From Bradyrhizobium sp. CCBAU 51765 (GTDB lineage Bacteria; Pseudomonadota; Alphaproteobacteria; Rhizobiales; Xanthobacteraceae), in assembly GCF_015291725.1 (NCBI RefSeq), contig NZ_CP030038.1, forward strand, positions 310,001 to 374,000: 64,000 nucleotides of DNA. Reading direction: 5' to 3'. Positions 29,253 through 37,655 of this stretch are shown piece after piece. Position 1 is the first letter of the stretch. Each line of letters starts with the position of its first letter. The position numbers and the translations under genes were made by a program. The notes under the pieces were generated by a model that saw nothing but the letters and a program-made list of their open reading frames with translations, was not told the origin of the DNA and did not search any database.

Positions 29253-30866
29253 TCAGATATCGTGCTCGTCGCGCAGCGCGCGTGCCGCCTTCTCTCCGAT
29301 GATGACGCAGGGCGCCATCGTGTTCCCGGTGGTGATCCGCGGCATCACCGAACCGTCGGCGATGCGAAGCCGGTCGATGCCGTAGACCTTGAGCTTGCCA
29401 TCGACCACGGACATCGCATCACGTCCCATCTTCGCCGAGCATGTCTGATGCCAGTAGGTCACCGCGGAGTCGCGCACGAAGCGTTCCATCTCGGCGCCAC
29501 CGAGAGGGCCGGGCATCGACTCGCGCGCCACCAGCGGCTCGAAGGCGCGGGTATTGCCGAGCGTACGGCAAACATCGACGCAGGCGATCGCCGTCTTCAC
29601 ATCGTCAGGATGCGACAGCATGTTGGCTTCGATCCGCGGCGTCGCAAGCGGCTCGGCGTTTCGGAGCCTCACCCTGCCTCGGCTCTTCGGCAATGCAAGG
29701 CCGGCGAACATCGTCCAGCCATGGGCAGGCGCCCGGCCGGCCGTCTCGGGGCTCGGCACGGGAAACTCGACCTGGCAGAACAGCAGGTCGGGAGCCCTGA
29801 GTGCAGAATCGGATTTCCAATAGAGCGTCGCCCCGTTGCCGGTGTTGCGCGGCGCGATCGGCTCGCGATACTCCCAGATGCATCCGAACGATACGTGATC
29901 CTGCAGATTCTGACCGACACCGGGCAGGTGCTGGACCACGGGTATGCCAAGCGCTCGAAGCTCGTTCTCATCGCCGATGCCGGAGCGCATCAGCACGGAC
30001 GGTGTCTGTATTGCACCGAGCGCAAGCACGACCTCCCTGGACGCGTTGATCCGCAATGTCCTGCCGTCACGCACCGCCTCGACGCCGACGGCCCGCCCGC
30101 GCTCGAGCAGGACGCGGGAGACCTGCGTGCCGGTCAGCAGGGTGAGATTGGGCCGATCGAGATAGGGATAGGTATAGGCGCGGAAGATGGAATGGCGTCT
30201 GCCGTTCCGGACCAGGATATCTGTAACGGCGCAGCCGCCTTCGCCCTCCATCATCTCACCATTGGGGCTTTCGAAAGTCGGAATACCGATCTCCTCTGCT
30301 GCATCGAGCATGGCCAGGGCGGCGGGACCGGGATTCGGTGACGGCTGCACGAAGACGGGGCCCCCGGTGCCGCGATGGCGCGGATCGGGCTTGCCTTGCC
30401 AGTTCTCGATCTGCCGGAAGATCTTCGAGACTGCGTCGTAACCCCAGGATTGATCGCCGGTTTCCTCGGCGAAGAAATCCCAATCACTGCGATGACCCCG
30501 CGCCCACAGCATCACATTGATGCTGGAGCCGCCGCCGAGAACCTTGCCCATCGACATCGGAAGCGCACGGCCGTTCAAATGCGGATTGGGCTCTGCGACA
30601 AAGCCCCAATCGGTCGCGCTGCCGAGGTTGCCCGGCCATGCCGCCGGCTCCATGACGGTCGGCACCTCGTCGCTTCCCCCTGCTTCGATCAGCAGAACAG
30701 TGACGGAGGGATTTTCGGCGAGGCGGCGCGCAACGACCGACCCGGAGCTGCCAGCGCCGCAAACGACGAAGTCGTAACGGCCGCTGGAATTTTCGTGGAG
30801 GCGACGCTGATTGGCCGCAACGCGGTCAGCAAACTCCGGAAGATCGGAAGGCAGAAAGTCACTCAT
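29253..30866 (-). CDS. GMC-family FAD-dependent oxidoreductase (alcohol/choline dehydrogenase-like)
   Basis: A 537-residue flavoenzyme. FAD-binding CGAGSSGSVVARRLAENP is near residue 37. GMC signature 1 is GGGSSINVMLWARG and signature 2 GAIQTPSVLMRSGIG. The catalytic pair is the His of YWHQTCSAKMG and the Asn of TTGNTMAPC, which oxidise an alcohol. Substrates across this family include choline and long or branched alcohols, and cannot be read here. No signal peptide is seen. It is divergent from the HTH-GAF gene across a 413-bp gap holding a 9-bp repeat array, and is probably its target. Confidence 0.92.
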   Translation of the reverse strand: MSDFLPSDLPEFADRVAANQRRLHENSSGRYDFVVCGAGSSGSVVARRLAENPSVTVLLIEAGGSDEVPTVMEPAAWPGNLGSATDWGFVAEPNPHLNGRALPMSMGKVLGGGSSINVMLWARGHRSDWDFFAEETGDQSWGYDAVSKIFRQIENWQGKPDPRHRGTGGPVFVQPSPNPGPAALAMLDAAEEIGIPTFESPNGEMMEGEGGCAVTDILVRNGRRHSIFRAYTYPYLDRPNLTLLTGTQVSRVLLERGRAVGVEAVRDGRTLRINASREVVLALGAIQTPSVLMRSGIGDENELRALGIPVVQHLPGVGQNLQDHVSFGCIWEYREPIAPRNTGNGATLYWKSDSALRAPDLLFCQVEFPVPSPETAGRAPAHGWTMFAGLALPKSRGRVRLRNAEPLATPRIEANMLSHPDDVKTAIACVDVCRTLGNTRAFEPLVARESMPGPLGGAEMERFVRDSAVTYWHQTCSAKMGRDAMSVVDGKLKVYGIDRLRIADGSVMPRITTGNTMAPCVIIGEKAARALRDEHDI

Positions 30867-31146
30867 GAGGATGCTCCAGACAAATCGACGGTGCGGGGGA
30901 CGCAACGCGCCAGGAAGACGGCGGTAAGGGAGATGAAGAGGGGGCGTCGCCGGGACGAAGCTCGGTCGAGAGGCGTCACGGATCGCGACATTCCCGTGGT
31001 TGAGAGTGTGTGGAGTGGCCAGCCGCGCGCCGGTTCGGCTTGCGCGAGGACGACTCGCAGTGCGGCTCAGGGCCAGAGCCCGGCTTCTTCCAGAGGAAGA
31101 CGTGCCCCTCGGCAGCTCGCATCTGCCATGCAGTGCGGAGCAGTCC

Positions 31147-31191
31147 TATCAGATTTATCAAATCTATCGTTATCATCAAATTTATCAAAAT
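31147..31191. promoter_or_regulatory. Array of 9-bp direct repeats in the GMC / HTH-GAF intergenic region
   Basis: Five near-identical 9-bp units, TATCAGATT, TATCAAATC, TATCGTTAT, CATCAAATT and TATCAAAAT, run head to tail in a strikingly AT-rich patch. The rest of the 30867-31279 gap is GC-rich with no gene. The array lies about 89 bp before the HTH-GAF ATG and 281 bp from the GMC ATG, so it could be an operator array or an iteron-like protein binding site. This is inference. Confidence 0.55.
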
Positions 31192-31279
31192 AGCAGCAAC
31201 CGGCTCTTGTCAACACAGGTGGGAGCACGACATTGTGAGGTCTGGGACGAGGCCGGCCGGCGCGCGGTCGGGGGCAAAG

Positions 31280-32452
31280 ATGGATGGTATGGCCAAGGAC
31301 ATTCTGACGACGGCGGAGGCTGCCAGGATTCTGGGCGTCTCGGTCCGCACGGCGCAGCTGCTGATCGAAGGCGGCTCGATCCCGTCCTGGAAAACCCCTG
31401 GGGGTCATCGCCGCGTCTACCGCCGCGACGTTCTCGGGCTGATCGCCGGCTCCGGCGAGCCGCCGATGCTGGCTTCCGCCCGGGTGATCCTCATTGCGCG
31501 GCAAGAACGCATGGCCGATTACAAGGCGGCCTTGGCGAAGGTCGATTTCTGCGTCGTCGAAAGTTACTCGGACATCTACACCGCGCTGCTTGCGATCGGC
31601 ACGCGGTTGCCGGCTGCCGTTGTGATCGAAGCCGAAACATCGGACGTCAGCAGACTCGCCATGCTGGAGAGCCTGCATGCCGATCCATCACTCGGCAGTA
31701 CCGAGATCCTTGTCGTCGGGCGCTCGGCTGCGACCCCGCGATCAGGCGAGGGCGGGCCCGGCTCCAGAATGACGGTGTTCGTCGACGAATTGCCGGCGTT
31801 GCCTGCAGCCATCGAAACCGTTTTCAAAGCCGCCGTCGGACATCCCTTTCCGTTCGAGACGCCGCCTTCCTTTCCCTTCCCGGACAATGAGGGCCAGCGG
31901 CTTCTCGCACTCGAACGCTCTGGCCTCGTCGACACGCCGCCTGAAGATTCTTTCGATCGCCTGACCTGGCTGGCGGCGCACAGCCTTGATGCTCCCGTGG
32001 CACTGCTGACGATGCTGACCCCGACCCGACAATGGTTCAAGTCGCGCTATGGGCTCGATATGGTCGATACGCCGCGCGGCTGGGCGTTCTGCAACTACAC
32101 CATTCTGCAGAAGGGGATCATGGTCGCCGAGAACCTCGCGACCGACTCGCGGTTTGCGGAGAATCCGGCGGTGAAGGGTGAGCTGGGGTTTCGGTTCTAC
32201 GCTGGCTGCCCAGTGAGCGATCCCGACGGCTTTACCCTGGGGTCGCTCTGCGTGATCGACACTCGGCCACGCGCGCTGGACGAAACGCAGAAGCAGATCC
32301 TTGCCAATCTCGCGGCGCTCGCCTCGGACGAGATCAAGTTGCGCGCCACGGACCGCCAACTGCGCTGGGCAATCGAGCGCGGGAATTCAAAACCTGGCGC
32401 GGCGGCAGCGTCGCCTCTGCCTGGCACCAAGCGTGTCGTGGAGCATCAATAA
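31280..32452 (+). CDS. HTH (MerR/excisionase-type) and GAF domain regulator
   Basis: A 390-residue putative regulator. The N-terminal excisionase/MerR-like HTH (residues about 4-55) has LTTAEAARILGVSVRTAQLL and TPGGHRRVYRRDVLG. A receiver-like middle region of about 110 residues (VILIARQERMADYKAAL, VVIEAETSDV) lacks an obvious phospho-Asp pocket. The C-terminal GAF domain (about 215-365) has PRGWAFCNYTI and LGFRFYAGCPV. It probably senses a small molecule or redox state and controls the divergent GMC gene. ATG at 31280 follows GGGGGC; ATG 31289 is an alternative. Confidence 0.85.
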   Translation: MDGMAKDILTTAEAARILGVSVRTAQLLIEGGSIPSWKTPGGHRRVYRRDVLGLIAGSGEPPMLASARVILIARQERMADYKAALAKVDFCVVESYSDIYTALLAIGTRLPAAVVIEAETSDVSRLAMLESLHADPSLGSTEILVVGRSAATPRSGEGGPGSRMTVFVDELPALPAAIETVFKAAVGHPFPFETPPSFPFPDNEGQRLLALERSGLVDTPPEDSFDRLTWLAAHSLDAPVALLTMLTPTRQWFKSRYGLDMVDTPRGWAFCNYTILQKGIMVAENLATDSRFAENPAVKGELGFRFYAGCPVSDPDGFTLGSLCVIDTRPRALDETQKQILANLAALASDEIKLRATDRQLRWAIERGNSKPGAAAASPLPGTKRVVEHQ

Positions 32453-32515
32453 AGCGCGACGGGGATCGGGTGATCGACGTCGCGCTTGGATCATCGTTTG
32501 AGGATGATTTCAAGC

Positions 32516-32542
32516 GTCGGTTCTGATTCGATCAGAACCGAC
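32516..32542. repeat. Perfect 12-bp inverted repeat, family J copy 1 (possible terminator)
   Basis: GTCGGTTCTGAT and ATCAGAACCGAC pair perfectly around TCG, between the convergent HTH-GAF and sdhB genes. A related palindrome with the same core (GTTCCGATTCCATCGGAAC) is at 58445-58475. It has no T-run, so its function as terminator is uncertain. Confidence 0.7.
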
Positions 32543-32589
32543 AACGCTCCGGGCCGCAGTGAGACACGTCGTCGCTCACACAGGGCCAA

Positions 32590-33372
32590 TCAGATCTGGC
32601 GCTCGACCATCTTGAGCTTGAGCTCGGCGATGGCTTCCGCCGGGTTCAGTCCCTTCGGGCACGCCTTGGCGCAGTTCATGATGGTGTGGCAGCGGTAGAG
32701 GCGGAACGGGTCCTCGAGATTGTCGAGCCGCTCGCCGGTTGCCTCGTCGCGGGAATCGGAGACCCAGCGGTTGGCCTGGAGCAGCGCGGCGGGTCCGAGA
32801 TAGCGCTCGCTGTTCCACCAATAGCTCGGGCACGAGGTCGAGCAGCAGGCGCACAGGATGCACTCGTAGAGGCCGTCGAGCTTCTCGCGGTCCTCATGGC
32901 TCTGGCGCCATTCCTTCTGCGGCGTCGGCGAGGTCGTCTTCAGCCAGGGCTCGATCGACGCATACTGGGCGTAGAAGTTGGTGAGGTCGGGGACGAGGTC
33001 CTTCACCACCGGCTGGTGCGGCAGCGGATTGATCTTCACAGCGCCGTCCTTGACGTCGTGCATCGAGCGGGTGCAGGCCAGCGTGTTCTGGCCGTCGATG
33101 TTCATGGCGCAGGAGCCGCAGACGCCCTCGCGGCAGGAGCGGCGGAAGGTCAGCGACGGATCGATGTGATTCTTGATCCAGATCAGGCCGTCCAGCACCA
33201 TCGGACCGCAATCATTGGTGTCGACGTAATAGGTGTCGACGCTCGGATTCTTGCCGTCGTCCGGATTCCAGCGATAGACCTTGAACTCGCGAACCTCTGT
33301 GGCGCCCGCGGGCTTCGGCCAGGTCTTGCCGCCTGATATCTTGGAGTTCTTCGGAAGTGCGAATTCAACCAT
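32590..33372 (-). CDS. sdhB: Succinate dehydrogenase iron-sulfur subunit
   Basis: The 260-residue electron-transfer subunit of complex II. The N-terminal 2Fe-2S ligands are in [15 protein letters not shown] plus the later TLAC. The C-terminal 4Fe-4S and 3Fe-4S ligands are in [16 protein letters not shown] and [14 protein letters not shown]. It passes electrons from FAD in SdhA to quinone at SdhCD. It is the last gene of the sdhCDAB order, separated from sdhA by 127 nt that contain a family B repeat. The length matches the family. Confidence 0.97.
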   Translation of the reverse strand: MVEFALPKNSKISGGKTWPKPAGATEVREFKVYRWNPDDGKNPSVDTYYVDTNDCGPMVLDGLIWIKNHIDPSLTFRRSCREGVCGSCAMNIDGQNTLACTRSMHDVKDGAVKINPLPHQPVVKDLVPDLTNFYAQYASIEPWLKTTSPTPQKEWRQSHEDREKLDGLYECILCACCSTSCPSYWWNSERYLGPAALLQANRWVSDSRDEATGERLDNLEDPFRLYRCHTIMNCAKACPKGLNPAEAIAELKLKMVERQI

Positions 33373-33385
33373 TGCTCTAACCTTT

Positions 33386-33487
33386 CGTCATTCCGGCGCG
33401 ATGCGCAGCATCGAACCGGAATCTCGAGATTCCGGGTCTGGTCCTCAGGGTCGCTTCGCGATCCCTTCGGACCATCCCGGAATGACG
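33386..33487. repeat. Dispersed repeat, family B copy 2, between sdhA and sdhB
   Basis: Nearly the same as the element at 12943-13045, sharing TCTGGTCCTCAGGGTCGCTT and the closing CCATCCCGGAATGACG. It fills almost all of the sdhA-sdhB spacer. Confidence 0.85.
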
Positions 33488-33499
33488 GCTACTGTTCGA

Positions 33500-35335
33500 T
33501 CAATACACGCGCGCCTTCGGCGGGATGTACTGCACGTCGTTGGTCATGGTGTAGTCGTGAACCGGGCGGTACTCGATCCTGACCTTGCCGGCATCGTCCA
33601 GCCAAGCCAGCGTGTGCTTCATCCAGTTCTTGTCGTCGCGCTCGGAGAAGTCCTCGCGCGCATGGGCGCCGCGGCTCTCGGTGCGGTTGGCGGCCGAATT
33701 CATCGTCACCACCGCCTGCGAGATCAGGTTGTCGAACTCCAGCGTCTCGACGAGGTCCGAATTCCACACCAGCGAGCGGTCGGACACGGCGATGTCGCTG
33801 ATGCCGCTGTGGACCTTCGCGATCAGGTTCTGGCCCTCGCTCAAGACTTCGCCGGTGCGGAACACCGCGCAATTGCTCTGCATCACGTGCTGCATGCCCT
33901 CGCGAAGCTTCGCGGTCGGCGTGCCGCCGGAGGCGTAGCGGTAATGGTCGAGGCGGCCGAGCGCCATCTCGGCCGAGTTCGCCGGCAGCTCGGGCTGCTT
34001 GCCGTTCGGCGTCAGCTTCTCGGCGAGGCGGAGCGCTGCGGCGCGGCCGAACACGACGAGGTCGATCAGCGAGTTGGAGCCGAGGCGGTTGGCGCCGTGC
34101 ACGGAGACGCAGGCCGCTTCGCCGATCGCCATCAGGCCGGGGATCACCGCGTTGTCGTCGCCGTCCTTCTTGGTCAGGACTTCGCCGTGATAATTCGTGG
34201 GGATGCCGCCCATGTTGTAGTGCACGGTCGGCACGATCGGGATCGGCTCGCGCGTCACGTCGACATTGGCGAAGATCTTTGCCGATTCCGAGATGCCCGG
34301 CAGGCGCTCGGCCAGCACGGCGGGATCGAGATGGTCGAGATGCAGGAAGATGTGATCCTTCTTCTTGCCGACGCCGCGTCCCTCGCGGATCTCGATCGTC
34401 ATCGCGCGCGAGACCACGTCACGCGAGGCAAGGTCCTTCGCCGACGGCGCATAGCGCTCCATGAAGCGCTCGCCCTCGGAGTTGACGAGATAGCCGCCCT
34501 CGCCGCGCGCGCCTTCGGTGACGAGGCAGCCCGAGCCGTAGATGCCGGTCGGGTGGAACTGCACGAACTCCATGTCCTGCAGCGGCAGGCCGGCGCGCAG
34601 CACCATGCCGCCGCCGTCGCCGGTGCAGGTGTGCGCCGAGGTGCAGGAGGCGTAGGCGCGGCCATAGCCGCCGGTGGCGAGGATCACGGTCTGGGCGCGG
34701 AAGCGGTGCAGCGTGCCGTCGTCGAGCTTGAGCGCAATGACGCCGCGGCAGGTGCCCTGGTCGTCCATGATCAGGTCGATGGCGAAGAATTCGATGAAGA
34801 ACTCGGCCGCATGGCGCAGCGACTGGCCGTACATGGTGTGCAGCATCGCGTGGCCGGTGCGGTCGGCGGCGGCGCAGGTGCGCTGCGCCTGGCCTTTGCC
34901 GTAGTCCAGGGTCATGCCGCCGAACGGGCGCTGGTAGATCTTGCCGTCCTCGGTGCGCGAGAACGGCACGCCCCAATGCTCGAGCTCGTAGACCGCCTCG
35001 GGCGCGTTGCGCACCATGTATTCGATCGCGTCCTGGTCGCCCAGCCAGTCCGACCCCTTCACGGTGTCGTACATGTGCCAGCGCCAGTCGTCCTTGTGCA
35101 TGTTGCCGAGCGAGGCGGAGATGCCGCCCTGCGCCGCGACCGTGTGCGAGCGGGTCGGAAACACCTTCGTGATGCAGGCGGTGCGAAGTCCGGCCTCGCT
35201 GCAGCCGACTACCGCGCGCAGGCCGGCACCGCCGGCGCCGACCACGACGACGTCGTAGGTGTGGTCTTCGATCGGATAGGCTTTGCCGTTGGTGGCGGGA
35301 GCGCCGTTGCCCGTGCCATTCGTTGTGGCGGCCAT
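33500..35335 (-). CDS. sdhA: Succinate dehydrogenase flavoprotein subunit
   Basis: The 611-residue FAD-containing catalytic subunit. The FAD-binding [16 protein letters not shown] is near residue 30. [16 protein letters not shown] carries the covalent FAD histidine. [20 protein letters not shown] and the catalytic Arg region [13 protein letters not shown]-type segment ([16 protein letters not shown]) are present. It oxidises succinate to fumarate. The start at 35335 lies 3 nt after the sdhD stop, so the two are tightly coupled. A short low-complexity N-terminus ([13 protein letters not shown]) is slightly longer than in enterics. Confidence 0.97.
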   Translation of the reverse strand: MAATTNGTGNGAPATNGKAYPIEDHTYDVVVVGAGGAGLRAVVGCSEAGLRTACITKVFPTRSHTVAAQGGISASLGNMHKDDWRWHMYDTVKGSDWLGDQDAIEYMVRNAPEAVYELEHWGVPFSRTEDGKIYQRPFGGMTLDYGKGQAQRTCAAADRTGHAMLHTMYGQSLRHAAEFFIEFFAIDLIMDDQGTCRGVIALKLDDGTLHRFRAQTVILATGGYGRAYASCTSAHTCTGDGGGMVLRAGLPLQDMEFVQFHPTGIYGSGCLVTEGARGEGGYLVNSEGERFMERYAPSAKDLASRDVVSRAMTIEIREGRGVGKKKDHIFLHLDHLDPAVLAERLPGISESAKIFANVDVTREPIPIVPTVHYNMGGIPTNYHGEVLTKKDGDDNAVIPGLMAIGEAACVSVHGANRLGSNSLIDLVVFGRAAALRLAEKLTPNGKQPELPANSAEMALGRLDHYRYASGGTPTAKLREGMQHVMQSNCAVFRTGEVLSEGQNLIAKVHSGISDIAVSDRSLVWNSDLVETLEFDNLISQAVVTMNSAANRTESRGAHAREDFSERDDKNWMKHTLAWLDDAGKVRIEYRPVHDYTMTNDVQYIPPKARVY

Positions 35336-35338
35336 GGG

Positions 35339-35755
35339 TTACACTCCGGAAGAAAGTTTCAGGATCGCATAGGTCGAGGCGAGTGCGACGGCGATCGAGA
35401 AGAAGTTGTTGAGCATGATCGCGGTGAGCTTCAGCTTCTCGTTATGGACGTAGTCCTCGATCACCACCTGCATCCCGATCTTCATGTGCCAGGCGCTGGC
35501 GAAGATGAAGAGCAGCAGGATCACCGCGATCGGCAGTGAGCCGAGGATCTGCGCAGCGCCGGCCTGGTTGCGGCCGAGCAGCATCATCACGATGACCACG
35601 ACCGGAATCATCAGTAGCGTCATGGCGACGCCGGTGATGCGCTGGCGCCAAAAGTCGGAGGTGCCGGAATGCGCCGCGCCGAGATTGCGGACGCGGCCGA
35701 GCGGGGTGCGCATGGACGGCGGCTTCGGAGCGCCGTGCGACTCGGTGTAGCTCAT
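35339..35755 (-). CDS. sdhD: Succinate dehydrogenase membrane anchor subunit D
   Basis: A 138-residue membrane anchor with three TM helices (about residues 40-62, 70-92, 108-130). The haem/quinone-site region ASAWHMKIGMQVVIEDYVH is typical of SdhD. The ATG overlaps the sdhC stop as ATGA. An extended polar N-terminus of about 35 residues precedes TM1, as in related alphaproteobacteria. Confidence 0.94.
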   Translation of the reverse strand: MSYTESHGAPKPPSMRTPLGRVRNLGAAHSGTSDFWRQRITGVAMTLLMIPVVVIVMMLLGRNQAGAAQILGSLPIAVILLLFIFASAWHMKIGMQVVIEDYVHNEKLKLTAIMLNNFFSIAVALASTYAILKLSSGV

Positions 35756-36150
35756 CGTCCGCCTCCGATTGCATAGGCGATGATCCAGATCAGCACCGTC
35801 AGCACGACGCCGCCGATCAGCGCGCCCCAGGTCAGGGCTTCGCGCTCGTTGGCCTTGAAGCCGTAGCCGAGGTCCCACACGAAATGCCGGATGCCGCTCA
35901 GCATATGGTGCATCAGCGCCCAGGTGTAGCCGAACACGATCAGGCGGCCGATGATGCTGCCGGTGAAGGCCTGGACGTGGGCGTAGGCGGTCGGGCCGGA
36001 GGCTGCCGCGATCAGCCACCAGGCCAGCAGCAGCGTTCCGACGTAAAGAGCGATGCCGGTGGCACGGTGAACGATGGACAGCGCCATCGTCAGGGTCCAG
36101 CGATAGGTTTGGATGTGCGGCGAAAGCGGTCGTTCGATCCGTGCGGTCAT
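35752..36150 (-). CDS. sdhC: Succinate dehydrogenase cytochrome b556 subunit
   Basis: A 132-residue anchor subunit with three TM helices. RPLSPHIQTYRWTLTMALSI and SIVHRATGIAL are the typical SdhC N-terminal quinone-site segments, and HHMLSGIRHFVWDLG carries the haem-ligand histidine. It is first in the sdhCDAB operon. The ATG at 36150 (MTARIERPLSP) matches homologues; another in-frame ATG is at 36183. Neither has a clear ribosome binding site. Confidence 0.93.
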   Translation of the reverse strand: MTARIERPLSPHIQTYRWTLTMALSIVHRATGIALYVGTLLLAWWLIAAASGPTAYAHVQAFTGSIIGRLIVFGYTWALMHHMLSGIRHFVWDLGYGFKANEREALTWGALIGGVVLTVLIWIIAYAIGGGR

Positions 36151-36217
36151 GGGCGGCTTTTGATGTTTGTTGCGGCCCAGCATGGGGCACGCGGGGATCG
36201 CGAAAGGTCGGCTCTAT

Positions 36218-36433
36218 TTACGGAGTCGATTTGGCCGGCGCAATCACCAAATCGCCATAAATCGAACTTGGGTTCAGCTCTATGGTCTTGATGAACCAAG
36301 GCCAATCCGGCTCTTGGTATACCAGGCCAGCGGTCCACCGGCCAAGAAAAGAATCTAGATTCACATTTTTGGTTGGTCGGGCAAGGCGCATTGAAATCGC
36401 TATTGGAACGCCTCTAATCCACCCATTTGCCAT
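36218..36433 (-). CDS. Orphan small ORF of unknown status upstream of sdhC
   Basis: A 71-codon frame (from ATG 36433; a second ATG is at 36391) with a composition unlike shadow frames here: Trp, Asp, Asn and Ile rich, and lower GC than its neighbours. Its end reads SIYGDLVIAPAKSTP. There is no ribosome binding site, and no family I recognise. It could be a remnant of a foreign gene, a real small protein, or chance. Two perfect palindromes fall inside it. Confidence 0.3.
   Translation of the reverse strand: MANGWIRGVPIAISMRLARPTKNVNLDSFLGRWTAGLVYQEPDWPWFIKTIELNPSSIYGDLVIAPAKSTP
36315..36324. promoter_or_regulatory. Palindrome TGGTATACCA, candidate GntR/FadR-type operator upstream of sdhC
   Basis: A perfect 10-bp palindrome about 165 bp upstream of the sdhC start. 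It matches the TGGTNNNACCA pattern known for FadR-type GntR regulators. A regulator gene is not adjacent. A second perfect palindrome, GAATCTAGATTC, lies at 36351-36362. Confidence 0.35.
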
Positions 36434-36674
36434 CGGCGGTTGGTGCCCGCCAGCGCACCGGCGCCGCCTGCCGCTCATTCCCTGCGGCGGAATCCCGGGA
36501 CGCAGCTCAACGGTGCAATGGCGCGCCGACCGCCGATATGCGCAGCCCGCATCCCACCCCAGCCGGGCTGTCCCGGCGTGTCGACCACATCAGGCAGATC
36601 GCCTACAGCTTTGCCCGCAGCCAGATCCGAGCCGATGATTCGGAGCAGCTGCGCCAGTCGACGGGGCAGTTCGG
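36434..36674. other. Gap upstream of the TauE/SafE gene
   Basis: No recognisable gene. It contains one small plus-strand frame (46 codons from ATG 36538) whose TGA overlaps the GTG start of the downstream transporter as GTGA. That frame has good G/C third positions but no similarity I can name. Confidence 0.5.
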
Positions 36675-37535
36675 GTGATCGCGGGTCTCGATATCAAGGA
36701 AATCGTCGAGCTCGCGCTGCTGCTGATCGCAACGGGCGCGCTCTCGGGATTTCTGGCCGGCGTGTTCGGCATCGGCGGCGGCGCGATCCTCGTGCCGGTG
36801 TTCTATGAGTGCTTCCGCATCGCCGGCGTGCCGCTCGAGGTGCGGATGCCGCTGTGCGTCGGCACCTCGCTCGCCGTGATCATCCCGACCTCGATCCGCT
36901 CGTTCCAGGCGCATTACAAGCGCGGCGCGGTCGACATGGCGATCCTGCGCGTCTGGTGGCTGCCGATCGTGATCGGCGTCCTCGCCGGCAGCGTCATCGC
37001 GCGCTACGCGCCGGAGCGGCTGTTCAAGATCGTATTCGTGGCCGTCGCCTGGTCAGCCGCGATCCGGCTGATCTTCGCGCGCGAGACCTGGAAGCTCGGC
37101 GACGATCTGCCGAAGGGCCCATTGATGCGCGTCTACGGCTTCTGCGTCGGCATCTTGTCGACCTTGATGGGCATCGGAGGCGGCCTGTTCTCGAACCTGC
37201 TGATGACCTTCTATAGCCGTCCGATCCATCAGGCCGTCGCGACCTCGTCGGCGCTCGCGGTGCTGATCTCGATTCCCGGCGCGCTCGGCTACATCTATGC
37301 CGGCTGGCCCGCGGCGGCGAACTATCCGGCCGTCGCGGCCCTGCAGGCTCCCTTCGCGCTCGGCTACGTCTCGCTGATCGGTGCCGTGCTGGTGATGCCG
37401 ATGAGTCTTGTGACGGCACCGCTCGGCGTGAGAGCCGCGCATGCGATGTCGAAGCGGACGCTGGAGGCCGCGTTCGGGTGCTATCTGTTCATCGTCGGCA
37501 GCAGGTTTGTGCTGAGTCTGGTGGGCGGGCTGTAG
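36675..37535 (+). CDS. TauE/SafE-family sulfite/anion exporter
   Basis: A 286-residue membrane protein with about eight TM helices in two homologous halves. Each half has the family glycine motif: FLAGVFGIGGGAILVPVF near residue 25 and GILSTLMGIGGGLFSNLLM near residue 160. TauE/SafE members export sulfite, sulfoacetate or other organic anions; the substrate is unknown. The start is a GTG at 36675. It may be coupled to a small upstream frame (GTGA overlap). No sulfonate catabolic gene is adjacent. Confidence 0.88.
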   Translation: MIAGLDIKEIVELALLLIATGALSGFLAGVFGIGGGAILVPVFYECFRIAGVPLEVRMPLCVGTSLAVIIPTSIRSFQAHYKRGAVDMAILRVWWLPIVIGVLAGSVIARYAPERLFKIVFVAVAWSAAIRLIFARETWKLGDDLPKGPLMRVYGFCVGILSTLMGIGGGLFSNLLMTFYSRPIHQAVATSSALAVLISIPGALGYIYAGWPAAANYPAVAALQAPFALGYVSLIGAVLVMPMSLVTAPLGVRAAHAMSKRTLEAAFGCYLFIVGSRFVLSLVGGL

Positions 37536-37548
37536 CCGTCACACCCTC

Positions 37549-37635
37549 CGTCATTGCGAGCGCAGCGAAGCAATCCAGAATCTTTCCGCGGAGGCACTCT
37601 GGATTGCTTCGTCGCAAGGGCTCCTCGCAATGACG
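37549..37635. repeat. Dispersed palindromic repeat, family A copy 3
   Basis: Inverted ends CGTCATTGCGAGCGCAGCGA and CTCCTCGCAATGACG around CAATCCAGA / TCTGGATTG. It lies between the convergent TauE/SafE gene and matB. Confidence 0.87.
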
Positions 37636-37655
37636 AAAGCGAGAGCGTGCGCGTC

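Noticed and set aside
31000-31279. Reading the 9-bp array as a coding repeat (QIYQIYRYHQIYQ)
   Set aside because: The frame has no good start or ribosome binding site and shifts out of the regulator frame; the AT-rich patch is better seen as regulatory DNA.
33281-35539. 752-codon plus-strand open frame opposite sdhA
   Set aside because: It is the antisense of sdhA, whose identity is certain. High GC leaves opposite-strand frames open, and the product is a low-information His/Arg/Val/Asp-rich sequence.
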